Assembly (NCBI RefSeq): GCF_023657595.1 | Contig: NZ_CP098323.1 | Location: forward strand, 1,202,001-1,266,000 | Length of the DNA stretch: 64,000 nt | Reading direction: 5' to 3' | Origin: Cytobacillus firmus | GTDB lineage: Bacteria; Bacillota; Bacilli; Bacillales; Cytobacillaceae | Part shown: positions 32,941 to 41,866 of the stretch, one piece after another | Layout: each line of letters opens with the position of its first letter | How positions within the stretch are numbered: the first letter of the stretch is position 1 | Notes under the pieces: generated by a model | Told to the model about the DNA's origin: nothing | Database searches by the model: none | What the model saw: the letters and a program-made list of their open reading frames with translations, nothing else | Made by a program: the position numbers and the translations under genes

Positions 32941-33720
32941 CTAAAGTTCGCCATTGTAAAGCTGCAGAAACCCGAATAGCCATGAAATATAGGCACTGCC
33001 CAGTACTGCTCCTATAAAGAAGGTAAAATATGCCCAATCTTTCCAGGAAACAGAGATTTTATGATAAAATTCCCGGTTTTTATCTCCGGTAAACCCTTTT
33101 GATTCCATAGCCATCGCTGTCCTTTCAGCTTTACGGATCGCTCCGGCAAGGAGAGGAACTGCATACCTCTTAAGCTCAGCCATTTTTTCCGAGAGTTTTC
33201 GGGCTTTGGGTACTCCCCTGATCCGGTGGGCGCTTCGGATAATCTCAAATTCTTCTTTCATTAATGGCAGGAACCGATAGCCTGCCATGATTCCATATGC
33301 AAGCTTTGGAGAGAGCCGGCATTGCTGCATTAAACTGAGCAGAAACTCTGTCGGCTTTGTGGTTAAAATGAAAAGAAGAGACAGAGAGGTAAAGCTTAAA
33401 ACTCTCATTCCAAGGGAGAGGGCACGCAGAAAGCTCTCCTCAGTCAATGTGAATATCCCCCATGACCAAAGGATGGTTTCTCCTTCAATCGTTTTAGAAA
33501 AAATCAGAGCTGACCAAATATATATTGCAGCCATAAAGATAAATGGCGTGAAAAGCAGTATCCATCTTTTGAATGAAACTCTTCCAAAAATAAAGGTGGC
33601 TGCTGCAGTCATCACTAAGGTCAGAAAAGGTGTAACCGGATCAAAGAAAACCGATAGAATTAACACACAGACTATGACAGTGAATGCTTTAATGCTTGGG
33701 TTAAATTCATGTAAGAACAA
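32941..33720 (-). CDS. ykoC: ECF transporter T component (YkoC)
   Basis: A 259-residue CbiQ/EcfT-type membrane protein with about five hydrophobic segments and the ATPase-coupling motifs AYGIMAGYRFLPLMKEE and IRGVPKARKLSEKM, followed by RKAERTAMAMESKGF. It couples the ATPase YkoD to the substrate-binding YkoE. The start TTG 33720 has AAGGGGG at 7 nt and lies inside the end of ykoD. Last gene of the ykoFEDC operon. Confidence 0.9.
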   Translation of the reverse strand: MFLHEFNPSIKAFTVIVCVLILSVFFDPVTPFLTLVMTAAATFIFGRVSFKRWILLFTPFIFMAAIYIWSALIFSKTIEGETILWSWGIFTLTEESFLRALSLGMRVLSFTSLSLLFILTTKPTEFLLSLMQQCRLSPKLAYGIMAGYRFLPLMKEEFEIIRSAHRIRGVPKARKLSEKMAELKRYAVPLLAGAIRKAERTAMAMESKGFTGDKNREFYHKISVSWKDWAYFTFFIGAVLGSAYISWLFGFLQLYNGEL

Positions 33721-35407
33721 GCTTTTTCCCCCTTGCAATGGACCCGATATCGTTCCTGAGTTTTTCTAGGTAAGGAACCTTTAGGGAAGCAATCTTCATA
33801 ATCTCATCTTTCTTCCATAATGCATCTGGCAAACCATCGTAAATCTTCTCTCCTTCTGAAAGAACAATCACTTTGTCCGCATAGGAATGGAGGATTTCCA
33901 TGTCATGCGTGATCATCACCACGGAACCTCCACTTTGGATCTTTGTTTCCAATAGCTTCATAAGCTCCCCGGACGTCCTGGCATCCTGTCCAAAGGTTGG
34001 CTCATCAAGGAGGAGAAGCTCCTGATCATTCACAAGCACCGATGCGACACTAAGCCGCCGCTTTTGTCCCTGGCTTAAGGAAAAAGGATGCAAGTCAGCA
34101 CATTGGAGCAAGTCCACTTGAAGCAGAGCAGCCTGAACTGTTTTTTGAATATCGGCATCAGGAATTTGTTGTATTTTTAGGCTGAAGGCTATTTCATCAT
34201 AGACAGAGTCTGCAATAAATTGATGCTCGGGATTTTGAAAAACGTAAGCTAATTTCTGTCTTAACTCCTTCTCCTTCCATTGGGAAAGGGAGCTGTCATA
34301 AAATAGTATATTGCCCTTTGAAGGAGGATATAGTCCAGCCAGCAGTCTGGAAAGTGTTGTTTTTCCTGACCCATTTGAACCGGCAATTGCCACAAATTCG
34401 CCTTTTTTTACAGAAAAACTAATATTTCTTAGCAAGTCCTTACCAGCTTTATTAAACGTTAGATTCTCTGCTGATAGGATAATCTGCTCTTCATGAGCTT
34501 GGTGTTTTTTCTTCCGGTTGTCTAAAATCTGAAGTGCACAAAAGGGATTTGCTAATCCGGCGATTAATTCCCGATCAGACAACGGGAGCTTTTCCCCTTT
34601 GTAAATACCTTCTTTTTTTCCTAATAGGCCGGCTCTAACCGCGCTTGGCAGCCAGATGCCCTCATGCAGTAGTTCTTCTGCATATTGATTAAAGCATTCT
34701 GCCGTGCTTCCATTAAATAAAATTTCACCTTCCTTGTTTAGGACCACGCACCGATCGGTCAAATCAATCCAATCATCCAGCTTATGCTCAATTATTAGCA
34801 GGGAAAATGCCTGGTTCTCTTTAAGCTCTTTGATTATGCGTGTAAGTTCATAGCTTGAAGCCGGGTCCAGATTTGCTGTCGGTTCGTCCAAAATCAGGAT
34901 ATCCGGTTTTAATGATAAAACACATGCCAGTGCAAGCTTTTGCTTTTGGCCCCCGGAAAGGGTGTGGATTAAGGAATGTTTATACGGCAAAAGATGAACA
35001 AGCTCCAATGCTTCATCAATCTTACTCTCTATTTCTTCAGGAGGTGTTTTCATATTCTCAAGCCCAAATGCCAGCTCATCCTCGACTGTGGTCATGCAAA
35101 ATTGGCTTTCGGGGTCTTGAAACACAATGCCAATGTGCTGATTAATTTCGCCAGGGCCGAACTCCTCCAGCATCTTTCCCTTGAATGAAATGGTCCCGTC
35201 CAATTTGCCATCAACGGCCTCCGGATATAATTTATTTAAGCAGAAAGCAAGTGTGCTTTTTCCCGAGCCGCTTGGGCCCAGCAATAGAACTGCTTCCCCT
35301 GGATAAAGGCTGAATTGCACATCTTTTAAAATAGGTTTTTTCACATCTTCATACCTGAAGGAAAGCTGTTCAGTTTTTAATATGTGCCTATTATGCTGTA
35401 ATTCCAT
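33707..35407 (-). CDS. ykoD: ECF transporter dual ATPase (YkoD)
   Basis: A 566-residue fusion of two ABC ATPase domains, giving both EcfA subunits in one chain. Domain 1: Walker A GPSGSGKST, signature LSGGQKQKLALA, Walker B LILDEPTANLDP. Domain 2 (about 310 onward): Walker A GSNGSGKTT, signature LSQGQKRRLSVA, Walker B LLLDEPTFGQD. The second signature has Q in place of G (LSQGQ), a common EcfA variant. It energises uptake of hydroxymethylpyrimidine or thiamine. Overlaps both neighbours. Confidence 0.9.
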   Translation of the reverse strand: MELQHNRHILKTEQLSFRYEDVKKPILKDVQFSLYPGEAVLLLGPSGSGKSTLAFCLNKLYPEAVDGKLDGTISFKGKMLEEFGPGEINQHIGIVFQDPESQFCMTTVEDELAFGLENMKTPPEEIESKIDEALELVHLLPYKHSLIHTLSGGQKQKLALACVLSLKPDILILDEPTANLDPASSYELTRIIKELKENQAFSLLIIEHKLDDWIDLTDRCVVLNKEGEILFNGSTAECFNQYAEELLHEGIWLPSAVRAGLLGKKEGIYKGEKLPLSDRELIAGLANPFCALQILDNRKKKHQAHEEQIILSAENLTFNKAGKDLLRNISFSVKKGEFVAIAGSNGSGKTTLSRLLAGLYPPSKGNILFYDSSLSQWKEKELRQKLAYVFQNPEHQFIADSVYDEIAFSLKIQQIPDADIQKTVQAALLQVDLLQCADLHPFSLSQGQKRRLSVASVLVNDQELLLLDEPTFGQDARTSGELMKLLETKIQSGGSVVMITHDMEILHSYADKVIVLSEGEKIYDGLPDALWKKDEIMKIASLKVPYLEKLRNDIGSIARGKKLVLT

Positions 35408-35987
35408 TTTCCGGTTTTCCCCTTTTTAGCTCTTTTCCAATAGGAAAGCTGTTTAATGCCCCTGTTTTCGCAAGGCTTTCGCTTAGCCATTTGCCTAGCA
35501 ATCCAGCTAATAAAGCACCGCTGATCAGCCTCACAAAAAACATAGCCGTAACATAACCGGGTGAGAGGGCCGCATAGCCGGAAATGAAATAGCCCCAAAT
35601 AAAACTAGTAACAGATGAGCCCATTCCGGCAGCAATTAAAACCCATGGCCGGTAATTATTCCATTTCGTGGCCGCAAAAACAGCTTCTGCTCCAATCCCC
35701 TGAATCATCCCTGACAGTATCAGGCGGGGACCAACTGCGTTGCCGATCATGACTTCAATGGCTGCAGCGATGGTTTCCGATAAAAAGGCTGCTCCGGGTT
35801 TTCTGATTATGTAAGCTGCGATAATTGAAACAATAAACCAAATGCCAAAAATAAGATCATATCCAATTAAGCCGAACATTCCATATAGCACGTTGCCAAA
35901 TTGCAGGAATACCAGATATACAACTGCAAACACGACAGCGAGTACAGACAGGACAATGACTTCTCGAAGCTTCCACTTTTCAAGCAT
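35391..35987 (-). CDS. ykoE: ECF transporter S component YkoE (HMP/thiamine)
   Basis: A 198-residue membrane protein with about six helices, the substrate-binding S subunit of the thiamine/HMP ECF transporter. Conserved regions: FGNVLYGMFGLIGYDLIFGIWF, EVMIGNAVGPRLILSGMIQG and AGMGSSVTSFIWGYFISGYA. The start ATG 35987 has AAGGAG at 9 nt. It starts 2 nt before the end of ykoF, with close coupling through the operon. Confidence 0.9.
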   Translation of the reverse strand: MLEKWKLREVIVLSVLAVVFAVVYLVFLQFGNVLYGMFGLIGYDLIFGIWFIVSIIAAYIIRKPGAAFLSETIAAAIEVMIGNAVGPRLILSGMIQGIGAEAVFAATKWNNYRPWVLIAAGMGSSVTSFIWGYFISGYAALSPGYVTAMFFVRLISGALLAGLLGKWLSESLAKTGALNSFPIGKELKRGKPENGITA

Positions 35988-35988
35988 A

Positions 35989-36594
35989 TTACTCAGTCTC
36001 CTTTTTGGATGGACTGTTGGCAGACATATTCACTGTCATAACAATATGTGTAGAATCGCTTTTCTTGCAGTTTTCAAAAGCATCCTCCAGTGTTTTAAAA
36101 ACAGCGTGTGCATCTCCATCCAGTCTTGAAGCATAATGCACTCCTTTAGTAAAAGTTTCCCGATTCTTTGCGAGCTCGACCTGGTTCATAATGACGTTCA
36201 TGTAATCAGGAATCCCCATCGGATAAAGGGCAAACTGGACAGCGACTTCCTGGCTGATTCCTGCTGCTGAATCTTCATTCGCCCGTTCCTCATTTTCAGC
36301 AAGATAAGCATCGCCCGCAGTATCACCGGGACATCCATTTGAAAAAGTCCCGTTAAACACTACATGGTCCCCATGCTTAACTGTTTCAAGATAAATAGCT
36401 TTGACCACATCGAAAACATGAATGGACCTGCCTCGCACACAGGTGCTCACATCATCTGTTTCCATCCATACCTTGCTCGTGTCCACTTCTTTTAGAGCTG
36501 ACAAAATAACCTCCGCAAACCTGTCAGTCATTGGGTAAATTGAAAACCTGCACCCTGTAATTTCACTAGTTCCACATAAAAAATTTTCCTGCAT
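35989..36594 (-). CDS. ykoF: Thiamine/HMP-binding protein YkoF
   Basis: A 201-residue protein with two ferredoxin-like ACT-type halves (about 10-95 and 115-195), the B. subtilis YkoF layout that binds thiamine or HMP. Both halves start with a similar strand (GCRFSIYPM and AVQFALYPMG) followed by a helix. It may buffer or present the substrate to YkoE. The start ATG 36594 has AGGAGG at 8 nt. A MITE ends 20 bp upstream of this site, separating ykoF from its riboswitch. Confidence 0.9.
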   Translation of the reverse strand: MQENFLCGTSEITGCRFSIYPMTDRFAEVILSALKEVDTSKVWMETDDVSTCVRGRSIHVFDVVKAIYLETVKHGDHVVFNGTFSNGCPGDTAGDAYLAENEERANEDSAAGISQEVAVQFALYPMGIPDYMNVIMNQVELAKNRETFTKGVHYASRLDGDAHAVFKTLEDAFENCKKSDSTHIVMTVNMSANSPSKKETE

Positions 36595-36626
36595 TTTGCC
36601 ATCCTCCTATTTTAGTTTTAATGAAA

Positions 36627-36846
36627 GGCTATTTTCGCAAAGTTTGTTGCTTTTTGTATCTTATTTACTGAGTTGATTGGAGCGGAAGGTGCGAGACTCC
36701 TGCGGGAGTAGCTGGACAGGTGAGACCCCGCAGACGCGAAGCGTCGAGGAGGCTCACCGCTCGCCCCGCGGAAAGCGAGCAGCCTGGAGCGGAAATCAAC
36801 GGACAGCATTAATAGGCCAAAAACAACAATTTATACGAAAAGAGCC
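36627..36846 (+). mobile_element. MITE-like repeat, copy D, with perfect 8-bp target duplication
   Basis: A 220-bp copy flanked by TAATGAAA on both sides (36619-36626 and 36847-36854). Terminal inverted repeats are GGCTATTTTCGCAAAGTTTG and TTTATACGAAAAGAGCC. Internal hairpins include CTCCTGCGGGAG and GCAGACGCGAAGCGTC. It lacks the 70-bp extension of copies A and C. It sits in the ykoFEDC leader. Confidence 0.85.
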
Positions 36847-36849
36847 TAA

Positions 36850-36888
36850 TGAAAATAAAAAACTGCATTCCCATAAGGAAATGCAGTT
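36850..36888 (-). terminator. Riboswitch-linked terminator of ykoFEDC
   Basis: AACTGCATT/AATGCAGTT stem with a T-rich run on the minus strand, just 3' of the TPP aptamer. This is the expression platform. Confidence 0.85.
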
Positions 36889-36902
36889 GAATGATATCAA
36901 AA

Positions 36903-37012
36903 CACTAGAAATGATAGCCGTTCACCTGCACTTCCCCACGCTGGTATTATCCAGATCGGGTGATAAGAGTCAGAACGGATTGTTCCTCTCAGCCAAAAAG
37001 CTCCCCTAGTGC
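36903..37012 (-). promoter_or_regulatory. TPP riboswitch (THI element)
   Basis: Minus strand reads the canonical THI box: P1 CACTAG/CTAGTG closing, GGGGAGC, the pyrimidine-sensor GGCTGAGAGG, then ACCCGATCTGGATAATACCA followed by GCGTGGGGAAGTG. It represses the thiamine-precursor transporter operon through the adjacent terminator when TPP is bound. Confidence 0.95.
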
Positions 37013-37245
37013 AAAATAAGATATGCAGTTTTTATTGACTCCATCTTAATACGGAGCATCCAAATTGTAAATGACTAATTTATAATTCTTCAAATCAATT
37101 GATCTATGAAAACAGATAAACGCCTTCACTAACACAGATAAGCTATAAAAAATTTCTGCATTGTCCATGTCATGTTCTATTCCAGTCCTTCTCTTCATAA
37201 AAGTGTAATAGGACAATTTTACACCGAGAATAGGGGGCAAATTGG

Positions 37246-38112
37246 ATGATATACAGAATGCTTGCTTTAAACATAGACGGAACATTACTCCAATCAAATG
37301 GAAGACTTCATAAATCAACAAAAGAAGCGATTGAATATGTGCAGCAAAAAGGGATCTATGTAACACTTGTTACGTCCAGAAGCTTTCCATCCGCGAAAAA
37401 AGTGGCTAAAGCATTGAAAATCAATTCTTTGCTGGTCACACACAGGGGGGCATATATTGCAGCTTCTCAGGAAAAGCCGATTTTTGTAAAAAGGATTCAG
37501 GAAGATGAAACGTTTGAAATCGTGCGCCTGCTTGAAGGCTTTACCTGTCAAATCAGGCTGGTGCACGAAAAATATTCCCTTGCCAACAAAACGAAGCTCA
37601 ATACCAACATGCTTGCTAAAACTGTTTTTACAACCGGCGATCCCATTTTTTATTCCCAGCAGTTTGTGGATTCATTAAGTGACACCATTTTAGATGAGCC
37701 GGTCACACCGCCAAAAATTGAAGTGTACTTTGAAGATAAAGAAGACCTTGAGGATGCTAAGACAGCCATTTGGGGCATGTTTGAAAATGTGGAAGTCATT
37801 AAACTGAATGATCTGAGGATGGACATTGTTCCTGCCGGAGTTTCAAAGCTGAATGGTTTGCTCTATTTATGCGAGCACCTTGGAATTTCCAGAAATCAAA
37901 TGGTCGTCATAGGAGATTCTGGAGATGATCTGGAAATGATTGAAGCCGCCGGTCTGGGTGTGGCAATGGGCAATGCCCCGGCAGAGGTAAAAAAAGCAGC
38001 AGACTGGCTGACACGATCCAATGACCAGAGCGGCGTAAGCTACATGGTTAAAGAACATTTCCGCAAACAGCATCCGATCGATTTCCTGAAGAAAATGAAT
38101 CTGCTAAAATAA
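37246..38112 (+). CDS. yhaX: HAD-superfamily (Cof-type) protein YhaX with altered nucleophile
   Basis: A 288-residue Cof-type HAD protein, same length as B. subtilis YhaX, whose gene also precedes hemZ and is under sporulation control. Motif I reads LNIDGT: the nucleophilic Asp is Asn-9 while Asp-11 remains. Motif II (VTSRS) and motif IV (VIGDSGDDLEM) are normal. Loss of the nucleophile makes phosphatase activity doubtful. As I recall, B. subtilis YhaX also has Asn here, so this may be a conserved pseudo-enzyme. A terminator follows. Confidence 0.85.
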   Translation: MIYRMLALNIDGTLLQSNGRLHKSTKEAIEYVQQKGIYVTLVTSRSFPSAKKVAKALKINSLLVTHRGAYIAASQEKPIFVKRIQEDETFEIVRLLEGFTCQIRLVHEKYSLANKTKLNTNMLAKTVFTTGDPIFYSQQFVDSLSDTILDEPVTPPKIEVYFEDKEDLEDAKTAIWGMFENVEVIKLNDLRMDIVPAGVSKLNGLLYLCEHLGISRNQMVVIGDSGDDLEMIEAAGLGVAMGNAPAEVKKAADWLTRSNDQSGVSYMVKEHFRKQHPIDFLKKMNLLK

Positions 38113-38120
38113 AATGAATG

Positions 38121-38156
38121 AAAGAGAGTCCAGTCAGGCAGATTGGCTCTCTTTTT
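38121..38156 (+). terminator. Terminator of yhaX
   Basis: AAAGAGAG...CTCTCTTTTT stem with inner CCA/TGG pairs and T-run. Confidence 0.75.
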
Positions 38157-38237
38157 GATTTAGGGCATTGGATAAAGAGATAGATAGAAAAAGAGTGAAT
38201 TAAATAAAGTGTTCCAATAGGATTCACTTCCCTGATA

Positions 38238-38266
38238 TTGACCTTGTTTCCCCATTTCTGTACACT
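38238..38266 (+). promoter_or_regulatory. Putative sigma-A promoter upstream of hemZ
   Basis: TTGACC (38238-38243), exact 17-nt spacer, TACACT (38261-38266). The predicted start (about 38273) lies almost on the SD of the 22-codon ORF at 38284. Confidence 0.6.
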
Positions 38267-38283
38267 AAAAGGAGTTTGTCAAC

Positions 38284-38352
38284 ATGAATAATAAAGACTC
38301 TGCAGCTGCCGTCAGTGAGATGAAACACCGGCAGATTTATTATAATTTCTAA
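38284..38352 (+). CDS. Small ORF (22 aa) upstream of hemZ
   Basis: A 22-codon ORF, MNNKDSAAAVSEMKHRQI then YYNF, with AAGGAG 9 nt before the ATG. It ends 15 nt before the hemZ start and lies right behind a promoter. It could be a leader peptide for hemZ or a separate micro-protein; no hydrophobic segment. Confidence 0.45.
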   Translation: MNNKDSAAAVSEMKHRQIYYNF

Positions 38353-38367
38353 AAAAAGGTGATAGAT

Positions 38368-39882
38368 TTGAACATTTCAATTTTAGGCATACAGGATGAA
38401 CGGTTCCATCGGCCGCTTCGGCTGATCGGGAACCTCTTTTTTGAAGAATGTGAAGTGGTGCTGGGTGAGAATGCTGCAGCAGATCTGACCATTTCTTTTC
38501 AGCTTGAGCAGGGAGAACGCATTAAAGCCATTGCAGAGCTTACTGATAAAGACAACAGGAATCTTACAGCCAATTTTGAAAAGGAATTTGTTCCGGCTGA
38601 GTCTGACAAAGAGACTTTCAGACAAGTGAAGAATGCAGTATCACATGTATACCTGACTGTTTTGCAGGACTGGACTGGCATTACCCAGAAGTGGGGTATC
38701 CTGACCGGAGTACGTCCCACAAAATTGCTTCACCGTGCCATGCAGAATCAGACACCTCTCCAGGAAGCTCATCAGCAGCTGAAGGAAGAGTACTTGATTA
38801 CAGATGAAAAAATTCAGCTTATGCAGAATATTGTAGACCGGCAGCTTGCTGTTGTGCCGGATCTTTATGACTTAAAAAATGAGGTAAGCATATATATTGG
38901 CATTCCGTTCTGCCCGACAAAGTGCGCGTATTGTACTTTTCCTGCCTATGCGATTAATGGCAGGCAGGGTTCTGTTAACTCATTTCTTGGCGGCCTTCAT
39001 TTTGAAATACGCAAAATTGGTGATTGGCTGAAAGAAAATAATGTGAAAATTACTACTGTCTATTATGGCGGAGGGACTCCGACAAGCATTACGGCAGAAG
39101 AGATGGATATGCTTTATGAGGAAATGTATGAATCTTTTCCAGATGTAGAAAACATTCGGGAGGTCACTGTCGAAGCAGGCCGTCCGGATACGATTACACC
39201 TGAAAAGCTTGAAGTGCTTAAAAAATGGAATATTGACCGTATCAGCATCAATCCTCAGTCCTATATTCAGGAGACCTTGAAAGCAATTGGCCGTCACCAC
39301 ACAGTAGAAGAAACCGTGGATAAATTCTATTTGGCCCGTAATATGGGCATGAACAATATCAATATGGATCTGATCATTGGATTGCCTGGAGAAGGTGTTC
39401 AGGAATTTGCGTATACTCTGGATGAAACAGAAAAATTAATGCCGGAATCCCTGACTGTCCATACTTTATCCTTTAAACGAGCTTCGGAAATGACAAAGAA
39501 CAAGCAAAAATATAAAGTTGCCGATCGTGAAGAGATTGAAAAAATGATGAACATGGCTGAGAATTGGACGAAAGTGCATAATTACGATCCTTATTATCTC
39601 TACCGCCAGAAAAATATTCTCGGCAATCTTGAAAATGTCGGTTATGCCCTTCCAAATCAGGAAAGCATTTATAACATTATGATCATGGAAGAACAGCAGA
39701 CAATTATCGGGCTTGGATGCGGGGCTTCCAGTAAGTTCATTGATCCCGGGACAGGAAAAATCACTCATTTTGCGAACCCGAAGGATCCAAAATCGTATAA
39801 TGACAGTTTTGAATATTATACAGATGAGAAATTGAAAATATTAAAAGAGCTATTTAATAAACATGAATCCCTAGCCGAATAG
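38368..39882 (+). CDS. hemZ: Coproporphyrinogen III dehydrogenase HemZ
   Basis: A 504-residue radical-SAM enzyme of the oxygen-independent coproporphyrinogen oxidase-like group (B. subtilis HemZ 501 aa). A HemZ-specific N-terminal domain (about 1-160) precedes the [4Fe-4S] motif GIPFCPTKCAYCTFPAYA, then the SAM-binding YYGGGTPT and the VEAGRPDTI and NLIIGLPGE-type segments. It acts in anaerobic heme synthesis. TTG 38368 has AAGGTG at 6 nt; a GTG at 38359 overlaps that site. The terminator hairpin overlaps the stop. Confidence 0.9.
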   Translation: MNISILGIQDERFHRPLRLIGNLFFEECEVVLGENAAADLTISFQLEQGERIKAIAELTDKDNRNLTANFEKEFVPAESDKETFRQVKNAVSHVYLTVLQDWTGITQKWGILTGVRPTKLLHRAMQNQTPLQEAHQQLKEEYLITDEKIQLMQNIVDRQLAVVPDLYDLKNEVSIYIGIPFCPTKCAYCTFPAYAINGRQGSVNSFLGGLHFEIRKIGDWLKENNVKITTVYYGGGTPTSITAEEMDMLYEEMYESFPDVENIREVTVEAGRPDTITPEKLEVLKKWNIDRISINPQSYIQETLKAIGRHHTVEETVDKFYLARNMGMNNINMDLIIGLPGEGVQEFAYTLDETEKLMPESLTVHTLSFKRASEMTKNKQKYKVADREEIEKMMNMAENWTKVHNYDPYYLYRQKNILGNLENVGYALPNQESIYNIMIMEEQQTIIGLGCGASSKFIDPGTGKITHFANPKDPKSYNDSFEYYTDEKLKILKELFNKHESLAE

Positions 39883-39896
39883 GCGGGGATTTTTTT
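39866..39896 (+). terminator. Terminator of hemZ
   Basis: AATCCCTAGCC GAAT AGGCGGGGATT stem with T-run; its 5' arm is inside the last hemZ codons. Confidence 0.8.
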
Positions 39897-39993
39897 AAAA
39901 AAATATTTCGGAAAATTGAGAAAAATATTAAAGGAATTCATGAAAATAAAGAGAATGAATAGGTAAAAGATCATAGATCTCTATGATTCTAAA

Positions 39994-40007
39994 TGTAAGC
40001 GTTTTCT
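39994..40007 (+). promoter_or_regulatory. cre site (CcpA binding)
   Basis: TGTAAGCGTTTTCT fits the cre consensus TGNAANCGNWNNCW at every fixed position. It lies 18 nt before the acyl-CoA ligase start, where CcpA would block transcription during growth on sugars. Confidence 0.65.
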
Positions 40008-40024
40008 AAAAAGGGGGAATTATA

Positions 40025-41650
40025 ATGATGATGCAGACACCTTTGACTATGACGCAAATGATCAGGCGGGCAGAAAAGTATTTTCCAAAGAAAACGGTCG
40101 TATCAAGAACGGCCGGCGGAATTCAGAGATTGACATATAAGGAGATTGCAGAAAGGACCAGGAAGCTGGCAGAAAGCCTGCAAAAGCTGGGAGTGGAAAG
40201 AGGGGATAAGGTCGGGACACTGGCATGGAACCATCATCGTCACCTGGAGGCTTATTTCGCCATCCCATGCAGCGGAGCTGTTCTCCACACGATTAATATC
40301 CGTCTGTCACCTCAGCATATAACATATATTATTAACCATGCCGAAGATAAAGTGCTGCTGATTGATCCTGACATTGTACCGCTAATTGAGAAGGTTAAGG
40401 ATGAACTGAAGACGGTCAAGGCGTTCATCATTATGACAGATGAAGAAGAATTGCCTGAGACTTCTCTTTCCCCGGTATATCACTATGAAAAGCTTATAAA
40501 TGAAGCAAGTGGTGCCTATGAATATCCTGATGATCTGGATGAAAATTCAGCAGCGGGAATGTGCTATACCTCGGCAACTACAGGCAACCCTAAAGGGGTC
40601 GTCTATTCCCACAGAGGCATTGTTCTCCACAGTATGGCACTTGGGATGGCAGACAGTGCAGCTGTAAGCGAGAAGGATATCGCTCTTCCGGTAGTGCCGA
40701 TGTTCCATGTAAACGCATGGGGGCTGCCGTTTGCTGCTGTCTGGTTTGGAACCACTCTTGTATTGCCGGGACCATATTTTACACCGAAACTTCTGGCAGA
40801 GCTTATTCAATCTGAGAAAGTTACCATAACAGCCGGAGTGCCGACAATCTGGCTCGGATTATTAAAAGAACTTGATGAAAATAAATATGATATGAGCTCA
40901 CTCCGATCGGTTCTATGTGGAGGTTCGGCAGCGCCAAAAGGCATGATTAAAGCCTTCGAGCAAAAGCACAAAATTCCATTCATGCATGCCTACGGAATGA
41001 CTGAAACAAGCCCGCTTGTTGTTATTTCGACTTTAAAAAGCTATCAGGAAGAGCTATCAGCAGAAGAGAGGCTGGATATAAAAGCCAAACAGGGCATCCT
41101 TGTACCTGGGCTGGAAATGAAGATTGCCGGCAAGGATGGGGAAGCAGCATGGGACGGAAAGGAAATGGGGGAACTCGCTATAAGAGGGCCATGGATTGCT
41201 TCTGAATATTATAAAGATGAGCGGACCAATGAAGCATTCCGTGATGGCTGGCTCTACACGGGAGATGTCGTAACCATTGATGAAGAAGGATTTATGAAAA
41301 TCGTTGACCGGACAAAAGATTTAATTAAAAGTGGAGGGGAGTGGATTTCTTCCGTTGATATCGAAAATGCCTTAATGGCTCATGAATCGGTATTTGAAGC
41401 AGCGGTTGTTGCTGTCCCGCATGAGCAATGGCAGGAGAGGCCGGTGGCATGCGTAGTTCTGAAAGAGCCATTTAAAGGGCAGACCACAAAAGAAGAGCTT
41501 TATGAATTCCTGAAACCGCAATTTGCAAAATGGTGGCTTCCGGATGAAATACTTTTCTTTGAGGAAATACCAAAAACCTCTGTAGGAAAATTCCTCAAAA
41601 TGGCTTTAAGAGAGCAGGTCCAAAAAGAATATACAGGTCATGCAAAGTAA
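40025..41650 (+). CDS. Fatty-acyl-CoA ligase (AMP-forming)
   Basis: A 541-residue ANL-superfamily ligase. The AMP-binding signature is [18 protein letters not shown] (about 180), followed by [26 protein letters not shown] and the C-terminal catalytic Lys in KTSVGKFLK. Such enzymes activate medium- or long-chain fatty acids with ATP and CoA. The cre site supports a catabolic role, and the following gene is an enoyl-CoA hydratase. The start ATG 40025 has AAGGGGG at 7 nt. Confidence 0.9.
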   Translation: MMMQTPLTMTQMIRRAEKYFPKKTVVSRTAGGIQRLTYKEIAERTRKLAESLQKLGVERGDKVGTLAWNHHRHLEAYFAIPCSGAVLHTINIRLSPQHITYIINHAEDKVLLIDPDIVPLIEKVKDELKTVKAFIIMTDEEELPETSLSPVYHYEKLINEASGAYEYPDDLDENSAAGMCYTSATTGNPKGVVYSHRGIVLHSMALGMADSAAVSEKDIALPVVPMFHVNAWGLPFAAVWFGTTLVLPGPYFTPKLLAELIQSEKVTITAGVPTIWLGLLKELDENKYDMSSLRSVLCGGSAAPKGMIKAFEQKHKIPFMHAYGMTETSPLVVISTLKSYQEELSAEERLDIKAKQGILVPGLEMKIAGKDGEAAWDGKEMGELAIRGPWIASEYYKDERTNEAFRDGWLYTGDVVTIDEEGFMKIVDRTKDLIKSGGEWISSVDIENALMAHESVFEAAVVAVPHEQWQERPVACVVLKEPFKGQTTKEELYEFLKPQFAKWWLPDEILFFEEIPKTSVGKFLKMALREQVQKEYTGHAK

Positions 41651-41664
41651 ATATGGGTCATTTG

Positions 41665-41690
41665 CAGCATCCTTTTGGGATGCTGTTTTT
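41665..41690 (+). terminator. Terminator of the acyl-CoA ligase gene
   Basis: CAGCATCC TTTT GGGATGCTG with five T residues. Confidence 0.85.
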
Positions 41691-41866
41691 AATATCATCA
41701 AATTAGTTTTTGGCTTAGCTAAATGGGTAAATTACAGTTCTTTCAGAGAGAGCGTATCGAGGAAGTGACCAACAAGTGACAAAATTAAAAATTTTTAGAC
41801 AAAAAGCTTTTTAAATATAATAATACTCTTTATAATAAAAGAAGCATTTAAAGGAGGGGAAAGATT

